64,000 nucleotides of DNA from Thermoanaerobacterium thermosaccharolyticum DSM 571 (GCF_000145615.1 NC_014410.1:2343501-2407500), one strand, 5' to 3'. Positions 37,764-46,530 are shown, numbered from the stretch's first letter. A program made the numbers and translations. Notes: generated by a model from the sequence alone, not told the origin.

Positions 37764-38291
37764 TTATTTATTGACAACTAAAGTAGATTTTGAAACCTTC
37801 TTTATAATATAATATCCAATCACAGTAACTACTGTATTTACAATTGACGTCGGTAAAACTACTGTTAACATGAGAAGATAGAAAGGACCCGGCAATCCAG
37901 CTATAATTGATACAACGCCTAAAAATACAGAACCTGATATGATCGTTCCAATGATACCTACAATTCCAGCGATTATTCCTTCGTTTACTCTATTTCTTAG
38001 AAGCTTAAGCATTAAAATTATAATGGTTGATGTAACAAGTTTGTCTATAGGATTAGCAATCTGACCGCCAGGCATCGATCCTGTTAGAGCTGTCAGTATA
38101 CCTGCTATAATCGCTGTAACATAATTTATCTTTAAATCATCAACAAGCATTAAAGATATAAAAAGCATAGATAGCATAAAATCTGGTCTCATATTAAGCA
38201 TAAATGCAGGAGTAATAAAGTGCAGAACAACGCCAATCGCCATAAGAAGCGCGCAAAGTATAAACTCTCTCAATGTCTTTCTTGAATTCAC
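37764..38291 (-). CDS. trpP: Tryptophan transporter TrpP
   Basis: 175-residue membrane protein with five to six helices, matching the B. subtilis TrpP family in length and in features such as MRPDFMLSMLFISLML, GGQIANPIDKLVTS and VLPTSIVNTVVTVIGYYI. I use the GTG at 38291, which has GGAGGTG at six bases; the open frame reaches back to a TTG at 38315 and would swallow that site. A T-box with a UGG (Trp) specifier precedes it, giving strong independent support for tryptophan. Confidence 0.93.
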   Translation of the reverse strand: MNSRKTLREFILCALLMAIGVVLHFITPAFMLNMRPDFMLSMLFISLMLVDDLKINYVTAIIAGILTALTGSMPGGQIANPIDKLVTSTIIILMLKLLRNRVNEGIIAGIVGIIGTIISGSVFLGVVSIIAGLPGPFYLLMLTVVLPTSIVNTVVTVIGYYIIKKVSKSTLVVNK

Positions 38292-38354
38292 TCCCTTCAC
38301 CTCCTTTCCACCCAATCAAGTAATCTGTCAAATTAAACTTAAAGATAAATTTGA

Positions 38355-38600
38355 GTAATAAAAAAACCTTTCACCCCAAATGTAGGGGCGAAAGGCTACG
38401 CTTCCACGGTGCCACCCTTCTTAAGACTATATGTCTTATCTCTAAGCACACTATCATGTGCATCACATATAACGGTGCTTACCGGCTCGGCTACTAAACT
38501 TCACCTCGCATCTCACAGGCCCATTCACAAAAGCTATAATAATCAGGCTCCCACCATCCCTGACTCGCTTGTATTAATCGCTAATGCTACTATTCCTGAT
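38355..38600 (-). promoter_or_regulatory. Tryptophan T-box leader of trpP
   Basis: On the minus strand the T-box core AAGGGTGGCACCGTGG lies at 38404-38419, followed by a terminator stem (cctttcacccc / ggggcgaaagg, about 38367-38394) and a run of T residues. The stem I specifier reads GAATGGGCC, giving TGG (Trp) at 38521-38523, matching the transporter. The 5' boundary is approximate. Confidence 0.92.
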
Positions 38601-38706
38601 CATCGAAAAATCTTTTATTTTTTTATTATTATACAGCGATAAAATAGCTCTGTCAATAGTTTTTTCAATTTTGGGACAATACATGTAATTGAAATTTTAT
38701 CGCAAT

Positions 38707-38738
38707 AAAAAAATCCCCTCAGTAAATACTGAGGAGAT
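38707..38738 (-). terminator. Terminator of the 54-residue gene
   Basis: Twelve-bp stem with one mismatch (38713-38724 with 38727-38738), then seven T residues on the minus strand. Confidence 0.8.
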
Positions 38739-38749
38739 ATTGTGCTATG

Positions 38750-38914
38750 CTATCTCTGTACTGTTGGTCTAAACATATCTAAAACGCCAAGGACAACATG
38801 AGCTAAGCCAAAACCAGTAATTCCAGCTCCAATCATACCACCAGTCATAAGTCCTGCAGCTGTTACAGCTGCACCAACTCCGGTAACAACCCAGCTTGTA
38901 GTTCTTCCATTCAT
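38750..38914 (-). CDS. Small conserved-looking glycine-rich hydrophobic protein
   Basis: 54-residue gene with ATG at 38914, a GGGGAGG site just upstream and its own terminator 12 bp after the stop. The protein begins MNGRTTSWVVTGVGAAVTAAG and continues with GGMIGAGITGFGLAHVVLG, so it probably forms one or two glycine-zipper membrane helices, ending in the charged FRPTVQR. The clean gene signals argue that it is real. I do not recognise a function. It lies between the trpP leader and mglC. Confidence 0.7.
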   Translation of the reverse strand: MNGRTTSWVVTGVGAAVTAAGLMTGGMIGAGITGFGLAHVVLGVLDMFRPTVQR

Positions 38915-39055
38915 AGTAAACGCCTCCCCAAATAATATTATTCACAAAAAATTAAATATTATAATAGGAATAACGTTTTTAACTGGTTATTTTTTTTGTT
39001 TTAAATGAAAGTTATATATAAATTTTTTCATTAATATAAAAAATTATACCTTTAA

Positions 39056-39096
39056 TTAAAAAGCTCTCTTTTTAAATTTTAAAAAGAGAACTTTTT
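39056..39096 (-). terminator. Terminator of mglBAC
   Basis: A long A/T-rich stem with a GAGA core (aaaaagctctcttttt / aaaaagagaacttttt) right after the mglC stop, ending in a T-rich stretch on the minus strand. Confidence 0.65.
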
Positions 39097-39102
39097 GTTA
39101 TT

Positions 39103-40095
39103 TTATTTTTTAGCTAAGTATTTTCTGATGTCAACTGCCACGGCAGAAACTATTATTAAACCTTTTATGATTAACTGCCAATATGGATTCATGCCTATAA
39201 ATGTTAATCCATAATTTATAACTGTAAATATAAACACACCTACAATTATACCTGGAATTGTTCCCACACCGCCAGATACTGACCAGCCACCAACAACGCA
39301 AGCCGCTATCGCGTCCATCTCATACATATTACCGTACTCGCTTGTAGCTCCTCCAGTTCTAGCTGCTTCTAAAAATCCTGCCATAGCATAAAGCATACCT
39401 GCAATAGCAAACATCAACAAAATGCGGCGCTTTACATTAACTCCAGATACAATAGCTGCTTCTCTATTTCCTCCAATAGCGTACAAGTCTTTGCCAAAAC
39501 TTGTCTTATTTAAAATAATCCACATGATTAGGGTAATAACAGCAGCAATGATTATCAAATATGGTATACCGAATATACTTCCTGTACCAATGTTTGTAAA
39601 ATCACTCCTTAATCCAGCTATAGGCTGGGAATTATTCGGTGGTTGACTAAAATAAATATTGTCAACACCATAAATTATAACCATTGAAGCAAGAGTAGCT
39701 ATAAAAGGTGGTACACTAAATTTAGATATAGCAAAGCCATTTAATAAGCCAAAAAGAAATCCAATAACTAATGTTATCAAAAGTGGTACTATTATAGGTA
39801 ACTGCGGTAGTCCAGGGAAAAATCTGTTTGGATAACTAGCTGTTTGCAGCAGTGAAGCAGAAATTACAGCCGCAAAGCCTACCATACGTCCGGCAGATAA
39901 GTCTGCGCCACCTATTAATATAGCAAATGAAGCACCAAGTGCAACAATTATTCTAGTAGAACTTTGTGATAATATATCTCTAAAAACTCTTAATGATAAA
40001 AAAGAAGGATTCTTTATAGCAATAGCTATAATCAATAATAACAAAGCAAAATATATTGCATATTGCGATAAATAATCTTTGATTTTATTATGCAT
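39103..40095 (-). CDS. mglC: Galactose/methyl-galactoside ABC transporter permease
   Basis: 330-residue BPD_transp_2-family permease with about 8-10 helices. Motifs ILIGGADLSAGRMVGFAAV, YAIGGNREAAIVSGVNV and EMDAIAACVVGGWSVSGGVG fit MglC rather than RbsC. An AGGAG site precedes the ATG and only 16 bp separate it from mglA. Last gene of mglBAC. Confidence 0.9.
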   Translation of the reverse strand: MHNKIKDYLSQYAIYFALLLLIIAIAIKNPSFLSLRVFRDILSQSSTRIIVALGASFAILIGGADLSAGRMVGFAAVISASLLQTASYPNRFFPGLPQLPIIVPLLITLVIGFLFGLLNGFAISKFSVPPFIATLASMVIIYGVDNIYFSQPPNNSQPIAGLRSDFTNIGTGSIFGIPYLIIIAAVITLIMWIILNKTSFGKDLYAIGGNREAAIVSGVNVKRRILLMFAIAGMLYAMAGFLEAARTGGATSEYGNMYEMDAIAACVVGGWSVSGGVGTIPGIIVGVFIFTVINYGLTFIGMNPYWQLIIKGLIIVSAVAVDIRKYLAKK

Positions 40096-40111
40096 CTATA
40101 TCTCCTCCGTA

Positions 40112-41629
40112 TCAATTTGTATATTTACTAGCTAACCTCATAATTTTTTCTTCTGTCGCATCTTTTTTATCAAGTATTCCTGATAAATGTCCTTCGCACA
40201 TAACCATAATTCTATCAGCCATCCCAAGAAGTTCTGGCATTTCAGAAGAAATCATGATTATGCTTTTTCCTTCCTTTGTAAGTTCATTCATGATTGTGTA
40301 AATTTCGTACTTCGCTCCAACGTCAATGCCACGGGTTGGCTCATCAAGTATCAATATCTCAGGTACAGTAAGAAGCCATCTCGCTATTAATACTTTCTGC
40401 TGATTTCCACCAGACAAATTTTTAATCAAAGTTCTCAGCGATGGAGTCTTAACTTTTAAAGTGTCTACCATCTTATTAGTATCTTCTTTTCTCTTCTTGT
40501 CATTTAAAAGCATAAAACTGCCTCTATACTTTTTTATATTAGCAATAGTAGAATTTTCTAATATATTTAAATCAGGAAATATTCCCGTAGATCTCCTTTC
40601 CTCCGTTAACAAAGCCATCCCATTTTCTTTTGCATCTATAGGTGACTTTATAGTTACCTCTTTACCATGTATAAAAATTTTACCTGACTCAATTGATCGT
40701 AATCCAAATAAAGCTTCTACCAGTTCTGTCCTCTGAGAACCTACTAGACCACCTATGCCTAATATCTCACCTTTTCTAAGTTCAAATGAAACATTTTTAA
40801 AAGACTTAGGCATTGGAGAAGACAAATTCTCTACTTTTAATATAACGCCATCAGGTTCATTTTCTCTAGCAGGAAACCGATTAGTTAATTCACGTCCCAC
40901 CATCTTTGATATTATCATGTCTTCAGTTAAGTCATCAACATTCCAAGTGCCTACCATCTTTCCATCACGCATAATAGACACTTCATCTGCTATTTGGAAT
41001 ATTTCATCTATTTTATGAGAAATATATATTATAGCAACCCCATTCTCTTTCAAATTTCTTATCAATTTAAATAAATGATCAACCTCATTTTCTGTAAGAG
41101 ATGATGTAGGTTCATCCATAATTATTATCTTAGCATTATATGAAATAGCTTTAGAAATCTCTATATATTGAATTCTTGATGCTGACAGATTTCTCACAAT
41201 TTCAGTCGGTTTAATATCTACATCAATGCTAGATAAGAGCTTTTCTGTATCTTCATACATTTTCTTCTCATCAACTAATTTTACAAACCCGTAATTTTTC
41301 ATAGGGAATCGCCCTAGCCAAATATTTTCCATTACGTTTCTAAATCTTACAGGATGCAACTCTTGATGAATCATAGAAATGCCATAGTCTAATGCCTCTT
41401 TCGAATCTCTAATATTTATTTTATTGCCATTTAATATGATTTCACCTGCATCAGGTTTATATATACCAAAAAGGCATTTCATCAATGTTGACTTTCCAGC
41501 ACCATTTTCACCCATGATTGCATGAACAGTTCCTGCCCGCACTTTAAGAGTTACATCGTCAAGAGCCTTTACGCCTGGAAATTCTTTGGATATGTTATTC
41601 ATTTCAAGAATAAATTCATTAGCATTCAT
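40112..41629 (-). CDS. mglA: Galactose/methyl-galactoside ABC transporter ATPase
   Basis: 505-residue tandem ATPase. Domain 1 has Walker A GENGAGKST and Walker B IIIMDEPTSSL; domain 2 has a degenerate P loop GLVGSQRTE, signature LSGGNQQKVLIARWL and DEPTRGID. The ATG at 41629 has AGGAGG about seven bases upstream; an upstream TTG at 41635 is too close to it. Second gene of mglBAC. Confidence 0.92.
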   Translation of the reverse strand: MNANEFILEMNNISKEFPGVKALDDVTLKVRAGTVHAIMGENGAGKSTLMKCLFGIYKPDAGEIILNGNKINIRDSKEALDYGISMIHQELHPVRFRNVMENIWLGRFPMKNYGFVKLVDEKKMYEDTEKLLSSIDVDIKPTEIVRNLSASRIQYIEISKAISYNAKIIIMDEPTSSLTENEVDHLFKLIRNLKENGVAIIYISHKIDEIFQIADEVSIMRDGKMVGTWNVDDLTEDMIISKMVGRELTNRFPARENEPDGVILKVENLSSPMPKSFKNVSFELRKGEILGIGGLVGSQRTELVEALFGLRSIESGKIFIHGKEVTIKSPIDAKENGMALLTEERRSTGIFPDLNILENSTIANIKKYRGSFMLLNDKKRKEDTNKMVDTLKVKTPSLRTLIKNLSGGNQQKVLIARWLLTVPEILILDEPTRGIDVGAKYEIYTIMNELTKEGKSIIMISSEMPELLGMADRIMVMCEGHLSGILDKKDATEEKIMRLASKYTN

Positions 41630-41672
41630 TGTCAATGCCTCCTGACATTTGCCATTATATAATTAATAAAAT

Positions 41673-41711
41673 TTTGTAAAGCAAGGATATTTCAAATCCC
41701 TGCTTTACAAA
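41673..41711 (-). other. Hairpin between mglB and mglA
   Basis: Eleven-bp perfect outer arms (tttgtaaagca / tgctttacaaa, 41673-41683 and 41701-41711) extended inward with one mismatch, followed on the minus strand by TTTTATTAA. It probably works as a partial terminator or 3' stabiliser giving excess MglB. Confidence 0.65.
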
Positions 41712-41728
41712 GTGCTAATTTAAACCTA

Positions 41729-42811
41729 TTATTGCTCAGCGTCACTTATGTTGTCTTTTGTAATCTTTTTATAAGGTATCCACACATACTTGCCATCAGT
41801 GATGTCATAGCCGATGTTATCTTTTGTCGGTGTTATGCCTTGTGCAAGCTCATAAGCTATATTAAATGTAGCCTTTGCCTGATTTTTTGCATCGTTTAAA
41901 ACGGTTCCAAGAAGAGTTCCATCTTTAATAGCTTGTATACCTGGTGCTGTAGCATCAACACCTACAACTGGTATATATTTATTACCTGTGAAGTATCCTG
42001 CTGACTTAAGTGCTTCAATAGCACCCAGTGCCATATCGTCATTATTGCAGAACACTGCTTCTATCTTATCGCCAAATGATGACAACCACGCAGCCATTTT
42101 ATCATGTGCTGTTACTCTGTCCCAGTTTGCATAATCTTTCGCTAATTCTTGAACTTTAATTCCTGCATCTTTTACGGTCTGTATTGAATACTGAGTACGA
42201 AGTATTGCATCCTGATGGCCTGGCTGTCCCATCAACATAACATATTGCATTACACCATCATGGTTTTTATCCGCTTCAGGATGCGCTTTCCAGTAATCTG
42301 CCATGATTTGTCCCTGCAAAATGCCTGATTGTTCTGCTTTTGCACCAACATAATAAACTTTATCCCACTTTTTCATATCTTCTGGTAAAGGTTCTCTATT
42401 GAAAAATACAACTGGAATATTAGCTTGTTTAGCTTTATCAATAATTGTACCTGCCGCAGTTCTATCAACTGGATTTATAGCAAGTGCGTTCATCTTCTTC
42501 GTTATAAAAAGATCCACTTGATCATTTTGCGTTGGCTGTGAATTTTGGCTATCAACCATGTTCAATTTAGCCTTGCCTTGTGCTTCAGCAGTCATTGCAT
42601 TACGAACGCCTGTCATGAATGTATCATCAAATTTATATATAGCAACACCTATATTGAGCTGTTTACCGCTATCTGAAGAAGCTGTTTTATCAGACTGCTG
42701 TGAACTGCTAGAAGAGCTATTAGATGAAGTAGTATTTGAATTTCCACAACCCGTAAGTAATGCTGATAATACAAGAACAACTAAAACGAGATAAGTTAAA
42801 ATCTTTTTCAT
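41729..42811 (-). CDS. mglB: Galactose-binding lipoprotein
   Basis: 360-residue binding protein with lipobox ALLTGC (lipidated C22), a Ser-rich linker (about 24-48) and a Peripla_BP_4 domain. MglB features include IGVAIYKFDDTFM, VFFNREPLPED, YVGAKAEQSGILQG, QPGHQDAILRT, FCNNDDMALGA and VVGVDATAPG. First gene of mglBAC. Its likely promoter at 43090-43157 leaves a leader of about 270 nt. Confidence 0.93.
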   Translation of the reverse strand: MKKILTYLVLVVLVLSALLTGCGNSNTTSSNSSSSSSQQSDKTASSDSGKQLNIGVAIYKFDDTFMTGVRNAMTAEAQGKAKLNMVDSQNSQPTQNDQVDLFITKKMNALAINPVDRTAAGTIIDKAKQANIPVVFFNREPLPEDMKKWDKVYYVGAKAEQSGILQGQIMADYWKAHPEADKNHDGVMQYVMLMGQPGHQDAILRTQYSIQTVKDAGIKVQELAKDYANWDRVTAHDKMAAWLSSFGDKIEAVFCNNDDMALGAIEALKSAGYFTGNKYIPVVGVDATAPGIQAIKDGTLLGTVLNDAKNQAKATFNIAYELAQGITPTKDNIGYDITDGKYVWIPYKKITKDNISDAEQ

Positions 42812-43089
42812 AAATAAATCTCCCTTCTTTTAATGGTAATAGATTACAATCAATTAATTTAGTAAACATTTAAATTGTATTTCTATTACTATCACCTTCT
42901 TTCAAAAAAATTCATTGTATTGCATACCTTTACTGTCCTTATATTAAAATTTTTAAAACCTTTTTAACATTGAATAATTAAGATTAAATCTTTATATTTC
43001 TCAACGTTTCCATAAAAGTTAAAATTGCAAATTATATTTTTTACAATTGACACTGTCTTTAGAATTCTATAAGCTGTTTTCTAAAATAG

Positions 43090-43157
43090 AATATTACCTT
43101 ATTTTTTAAACTTTTTCAACAAAAAGATATTAATCTCTTGTCACATATCATTTTAAT
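43090..43157 (-). promoter_or_regulatory. Promoter module of mglBAC, homologous to that of the sensor operon
   Basis: -35 TTGAAA at 43114-43119 and -10 TAATAT at 43091-43096, spacing 17 bp. The upstream half carries TGTGACA and TTAATATCTTT, both also present in 37640-37707. The two copies align over 68 bp without gaps at about 75-80% identity. The shared upstream block is a likely activator site. Confidence 0.7.
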
Positions 43158-43452
43158 ATCTAATTAAAAATATTAATTTAAAATACATCACTTTTACTAT
43201 ATATATTAAATATATCAGCCTCCTACTTTGTTAAATATTCTAATTAATTTTATATAAAAAGAATTTTTTACTAATTATAATCTTCGTCTATTATCAACAA
43301 AAATAATTACCTTTCTTAAGACAAATTGTATCATTTTTATTTATCTACGTCAAGTACATAATTATATATTCGACGTCAAATTAAAAATTCCTTCTTGAGT
43401 GTAACTGATTTTATTAAAAATTTTTATAAACTATCGTAATTGTTTTTGTAGT

Positions 43453-43490
43453 AAAATAAATGCGTAGCGATTAAGCCACGCATTTATTTT
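43453..43490 (-). terminator. Terminator of kduID
   Basis: Thirteen-bp perfect stem (aaaataaatgcgt / acgcatttatttt) with a 12-nt loop, ending T-rich on the minus strand, 16 bp past the kduD stop. Confidence 0.75.
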
Positions 43491-43506
43491 AACTAACAAA
43501 TTTATC

Positions 43507-44286
43507 CTACCTAACAAGCCAACCGCCATCCACAGCTAGTATGTGTCCATTTACATAGTCTGAAGCTTTACTTGCCAAAAATACTAAAGCGCCCATCACA
43601 TCAAATGGATGCCCCCACCTTCCTGCAGGTATCCTTGAAAGTATTTCTGCGTTTCTATTTTCATCAGCCCTTATTGGAGCTGTATTGTTTGTCTCAATAT
43701 ATCCCGGTGCTATTGCATTTACTTGTATATTTTTGTCAGCCAATTCATTAGCAAAAGCTTTTGTTATACCCGCTACGCCGTGTTTTGATGCTGTATATGG
43801 TGGAACAAATTTTCCACCTTGAAATGAAAGCATTGAAGCTATATTTATAATTTTGCCACTGCCTTGCTTTACCATAACTTTTGCTACCTCGTGGCTTAAA
43901 TAATACACTGCATTTAAGTTTATGTCGAGAACTGCCTTCCAATCTTCATCTTTGTACTCAAGAAGCGGTGCCCTCCTTATTGTCCCTGCATTATTGACAA
44001 GCACGTCTATCTTGCCGAAAGATTCGAGACACTTGTCTACAACTTCATTTATATTCTCTCTAACCGATAAATCTGTCTGGAAGAATTCTACCTTTCGGCC
44101 TTCTTTTTCAATAAGTTCCCTCGTTTCATCAAAGCGGTCATTATGAGTAACGATGAATAAGTCAGCACCTGCCTTCGCAAGTGCAACGGCATATCCTTGT
44201 CCTAATCCGGTATTGCCACCTGTAACTATGGCAACTTTGCCATCTAGTCTAAAAAAGTCCATTGAAAAGTCTGTAATATTGTACAT
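43507..44286 (-). CDS. kduD: 2-dehydro-3-deoxy-D-gluconate 5-dehydrogenase (SDR family)
   Basis: 259-residue short-chain dehydrogenase converting 2,5-diketo-3-deoxygluconate to 2-keto-3-deoxygluconate. The cofactor motif TGGNTGLGQG follows KVAIV; NNAG, the catalytic serine in IASMLSFQGG and YTASKHG (Tyr and Lys) are present, with PGYIETNNT typical of KduD. An AAGGAGG site precedes the ATG. It follows kduI, as in most pectin loci. Confidence 0.93.
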   Translation of the reverse strand: MYNITDFSMDFFRLDGKVAIVTGGNTGLGQGYAVALAKAGADLFIVTHNDRFDETRELIEKEGRKVEFFQTDLSVRENINEVVDKCLESFGKIDVLVNNAGTIRRAPLLEYKDEDWKAVLDINLNAVYYLSHEVAKVMVKQGSGKIINIASMLSFQGGKFVPPYTASKHGVAGITKAFANELADKNIQVNAIAPGYIETNNTAPIRADENRNAEILSRIPAGRWGHPFDVMGALVFLASKASDYVNGHILAVDGGWLVR

Positions 44287-44302
44287 GTTTTACCTCCTTC
44301 TC

Positions 44303-45133
44303 TTACCTCAGATCTTTTGTAGGTATTTCATCCATATCAGTAAACGTCTGATTTTCTCCAACCATTCCCCAAATAAATGTGTAATTCTTTGTACCTACGC
44401 CTGAGTGAATTGACCAGCTTGGCGATATAACTGCTTGCTCATTTTTAACAACAATATGCCTCGTTTCGTTTGGTGTACCCATGAAATGGAATACTACATT
44501 ATCTTCGTCCATATTGAAATACAGATAAACTTCCATTCTTCTGTCATGTGTATGACACGGCATCGTATTCCATATGCTACCAGGCTCTAATATCGTCATA
44601 CCCATGACTAATTGACAGCTTTGACATACTGCAGGATGTACATATTGATTTATTGTCCTTTTATTGCATTCTTCATCTGTACCGGCTTTTACTTTGTTAG
44701 CCTCACTTAAGCCTATTTTTACAGTAGGATAACTCTTGTGTGCAGTCGCACTATTTATATAGAATTTTGCTGGATTATTTGCGTCCAAGCTTTCAAAGCT
44801 GACTTCTTTTATGCCCATGCCCACGTACAATCCATCGCTGTTATTTAATTCATATCTTTCACCGTCCAAATTCACAATGCCTGTTCCACCTATATTAATT
44901 ATTCCCATCTCTCTTCTTTCTAAAAAATAATTAGAGCCCAATTCTTTGCTTGCCTCTAAGTATAGTGGCTTATCTGTCGGAACAGCACCTGCTACGATTA
45001 TCCTGTCTACATGACTGTACACCATATAAAGCTTACCTGGTGTAAATAAATTTTCAATTAGAAAATGCTTTCTTAACTCAGTTGTGTCATAATGCTTAAC
45101 GTCTTCATAATGACTTGCATACCTTACTTCCAT
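44303..45133 (-). CDS. kduI: 5-dehydro-4-deoxy-D-glucuronate isomerase
   Basis: 276-residue cupin isomerase acting on the product of unsaturated uronate breakdown. The metal-binding motif MPCHTHDRRMEVYLYF and the later WSIHSGVG histidine are present, and the length is standard. First gene of kduID behind a clear promoter and operator, directly downstream of the LacI regulator gene. It implies that pectate lyase products reach the cytosol. Confidence 0.95.
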   Translation of the reverse strand: MEVRYASHYEDVKHYDTTELRKHFLIENLFTPGKLYMVYSHVDRIIVAGAVPTDKPLYLEASKELGSNYFLERREMGIINIGGTGIVNLDGERYELNNSDGLYVGMGIKEVSFESLDANNPAKFYINSATAHKSYPTVKIGLSEANKVKAGTDEECNKRTINQYVHPAVCQSCQLVMGMTILEPGSIWNTMPCHTHDRRMEVYLYFNMDEDNVVFHFMGTPNETRHIVVKNEQAVISPSWSIHSGVGTKNYTFIWGMVGENQTFTDMDEIPTKDLR

Positions 45134-45169
45134 ATTAAAAGCCTCCTCTTAATTCATCATTTCATAGTG

Positions 45170-45186
45170 TTACCGTTAACGAAATG
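45170..45186. promoter_or_regulatory. Candidate LacI-family operator of kduID
   Basis: The core CGTTAACG (45174-45181) is a perfect palindrome within TTACCGTTAACGAAA, placed just downstream of the -10 of the kduI promoter, where bound repressor would block RNA polymerase. LacI-family operators usually have a central CG or TTAA dyad. The adjacent LacI gene is the obvious candidate regulator. Confidence 0.6.
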
Positions 45187-45196
45187 TTCCAAATTA

Positions 45197-45225
45197 AGTA
45201 TACCCCTTATTTAGAGAATAGTCAA
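45197..45225 (-). promoter_or_regulatory. kduID promoter
   Basis: -35 TTGACT (45220-45225) and -10 TATACT (45197-45202) with exactly 17 bp between, in the 97-bp gap after the LacI gene. This is one of the best housekeeping promoters in the window, so kduID can be transcribed separately from its regulator. Confidence 0.8.
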
Positions 45226-45230
45226 TAACG

Positions 45231-46223
45231 CTAAATATTTTCTCCTAAAGATTTTCTGATCACCAATTTAGGTTTAAGTATGATCTTTTTTGGTACCGTA
45301 CTTTCATCTGCTAATAGATTTAATAAAGTTTCAGCTGCAACTTTCCCCAGTTGATTGCCATTTTGATCTACCGTCGTCAATGGCACAGGCAGCATTGATG
45401 ATTGCTCAATATTGTCATATCCGGCAACTCCTATGTCCTCAGGTATCCTGATATTGTTTAAATAACAATATTTTACAACTCCTAAAGCCACCGTATCATT
45501 TATTGCAAAAATGCTATCAACGCCTTTCTCAATAAGCACTTTTGTCAAATTGAAGCCATCTTCAAATGTAGCATTGCTATTTAAAACAATTTCATTATCG
45601 AGCTCTATATTATTTTTCTTCAAAACATCTTTATACGCTTTAAATCTTTCATTAGATGCACTAGAACTGCTATGACCCAGTATAACTCCAATCCTTTTAA
45701 ATCCTTGTTTTATCATGTGACTTATAATTTCTGATGCTCCATGATAGTTGTCATTGCCAACAAAGCTTACATCAAGCCCTTCCGCGTAATTATCTGCCAT
45801 CACTAATGGTATTTCCTTCGCTATACCTTCGTAGTCTTCTTTCCTTGGCTGCACAGGCAAAATAATTATTCCATCAACTCTTCCTTCCGCAAGGAAATTC
45901 AAATATCTTATCTCATCATCTTTTCTTCTATCGCTGTTGCACAGCAAAAGTCCATAACCTTGCAAACTCAGATATGAGCTTACACCTTTGCTTACATGTG
46001 AATAATATTGATTTGTTATATCTGGTATAATAAGGCCTACCATGTTAGTCTTTTTTGTCACCAAGCTTCTAGCTGCAAAATTAGGCCTGTATCCTAGTTC
46101 TTCACAAGCTTTCAGAATTTTTTCTTTTGTAGCTTGTGATATCTGATTGCTATTATTCAATGCTCTTGATACAGTCATGGCTGACACACCGCAGTATCTA
46201 GCCACATCTCTTATGTTGACCAA
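45231..46223 (-). CDS. LacI-family transcriptional regulator (KdgR-like)
   Basis: 330-residue repressor with an N-terminal helix-turn-helix (NIRDVARYCGVSAMTVSRALN), hinge (YRPNFAARSLVTKKTNMVGLI) and a sugar-binding core (GHSSSSASNERFKAY, VAGYDNIEQSS). I take the TTG at 46223, five bases after AGGTGAT, as start; the GTG at 46232 lies inside that site. Next to kduID, so the effector is probably a uronate intermediate such as 2-keto-3-deoxygluconate. Effector not shown by the sequence. Confidence 0.85.
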   Translation of the reverse strand: MVNIRDVARYCGVSAMTVSRALNNSNQISQATKEKILKACEELGYRPNFAARSLVTKKTNMVGLIIPDITNQYYSHVSKGVSSYLSLQGYGLLLCNSDRRKDDEIRYLNFLAEGRVDGIIILPVQPRKEDYEGIAKEIPLVMADNYAEGLDVSFVGNDNYHGASEIISHMIKQGFKRIGVILGHSSSSASNERFKAYKDVLKKNNIELDNEIVLNSNATFEDGFNLTKVLIEKGVDSIFAINDTVALGVVKYCYLNNIRIPEDIGVAGYDNIEQSSMLPVPLTTVDQNGNQLGKVAAETLLNLLADESTVPKKIILKPKLVIRKSLGENI

Positions 46224-46263
46224 AATAATCACCTTTTTTTTCTAAATAATATAACTAATCACT

Positions 46264-46530
46264 TTAATATTTTTTATAAACATCACCACGATTCCCTACT
46301 GTAACCACTATAACTAATGCTTTTTCCTCTTTGATCGTATAAATAATTCTTATATCGCCTAATCTGTACCTGTATAATTGACAAGACATGCCTTTAAGTT
46401 TCTTTATGTTTTTTCCACCATATGGTGAAAGTGATATTCTCTCTATACAATTCTTAATTCTTTCCTTTGTTTTTTTATTATATTTTTCAATACATTTAAC
46501 GGCTTCTTTTGAAAGTTGAATCTTATACAT
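46264..46530 (-). CDS. RelE-family toxin of a type II toxin-antitoxin pair
   Basis: 88-residue basic protein of the RelE/ParE fold: MYKIQLSKEAVKCIEKYNKKTKERI at the start, LSPYGGKNIKKLKGMSCQLYRYRLGDIRIIYTI in the middle and VVTVGNRGDVYKKY at the end. RelE toxins are usually ribosome-dependent mRNA nucleases. The ATG at 46530 overlaps the antitoxin stop, so the two are translationally coupled; a longer frame upstream just reads through the antitoxin gene. Confidence 0.85.
   Translation of the reverse strand: MYKIQLSKEAVKCIEKYNKKTKERIKNCIERISLSPYGGKNIKKLKGMSCQLYRYRLGDIRIIYTIKEEKALVIVVTVGNRGDVYKKY

Larger units (their letters stand above)
42812..43506. other. Long upstream region of mglB
   Basis: 695 bp with stops in all frames. 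It contains the kduD terminator (43453-43490), the promoter module at 43090-43157 and a leader of about 270 nt in which I see no riboswitch. A weak catabolite-element-like site at 42999-43012 matches the consensus at only about 10 of 14 positions. Confidence 0.5.

Noticed and set aside
42999-43012. Possible catabolite control (cre) site in the mglB leader
   Set aside because: Only about 10 of 14 positions match TGWAARCGNWWWCA and symmetry is poor on one side.
43748-43942. 64-codon frame inside kduD on the same strand
   Set aside because: It is a shadow of kduD in another phase with no site and no family resemblance.
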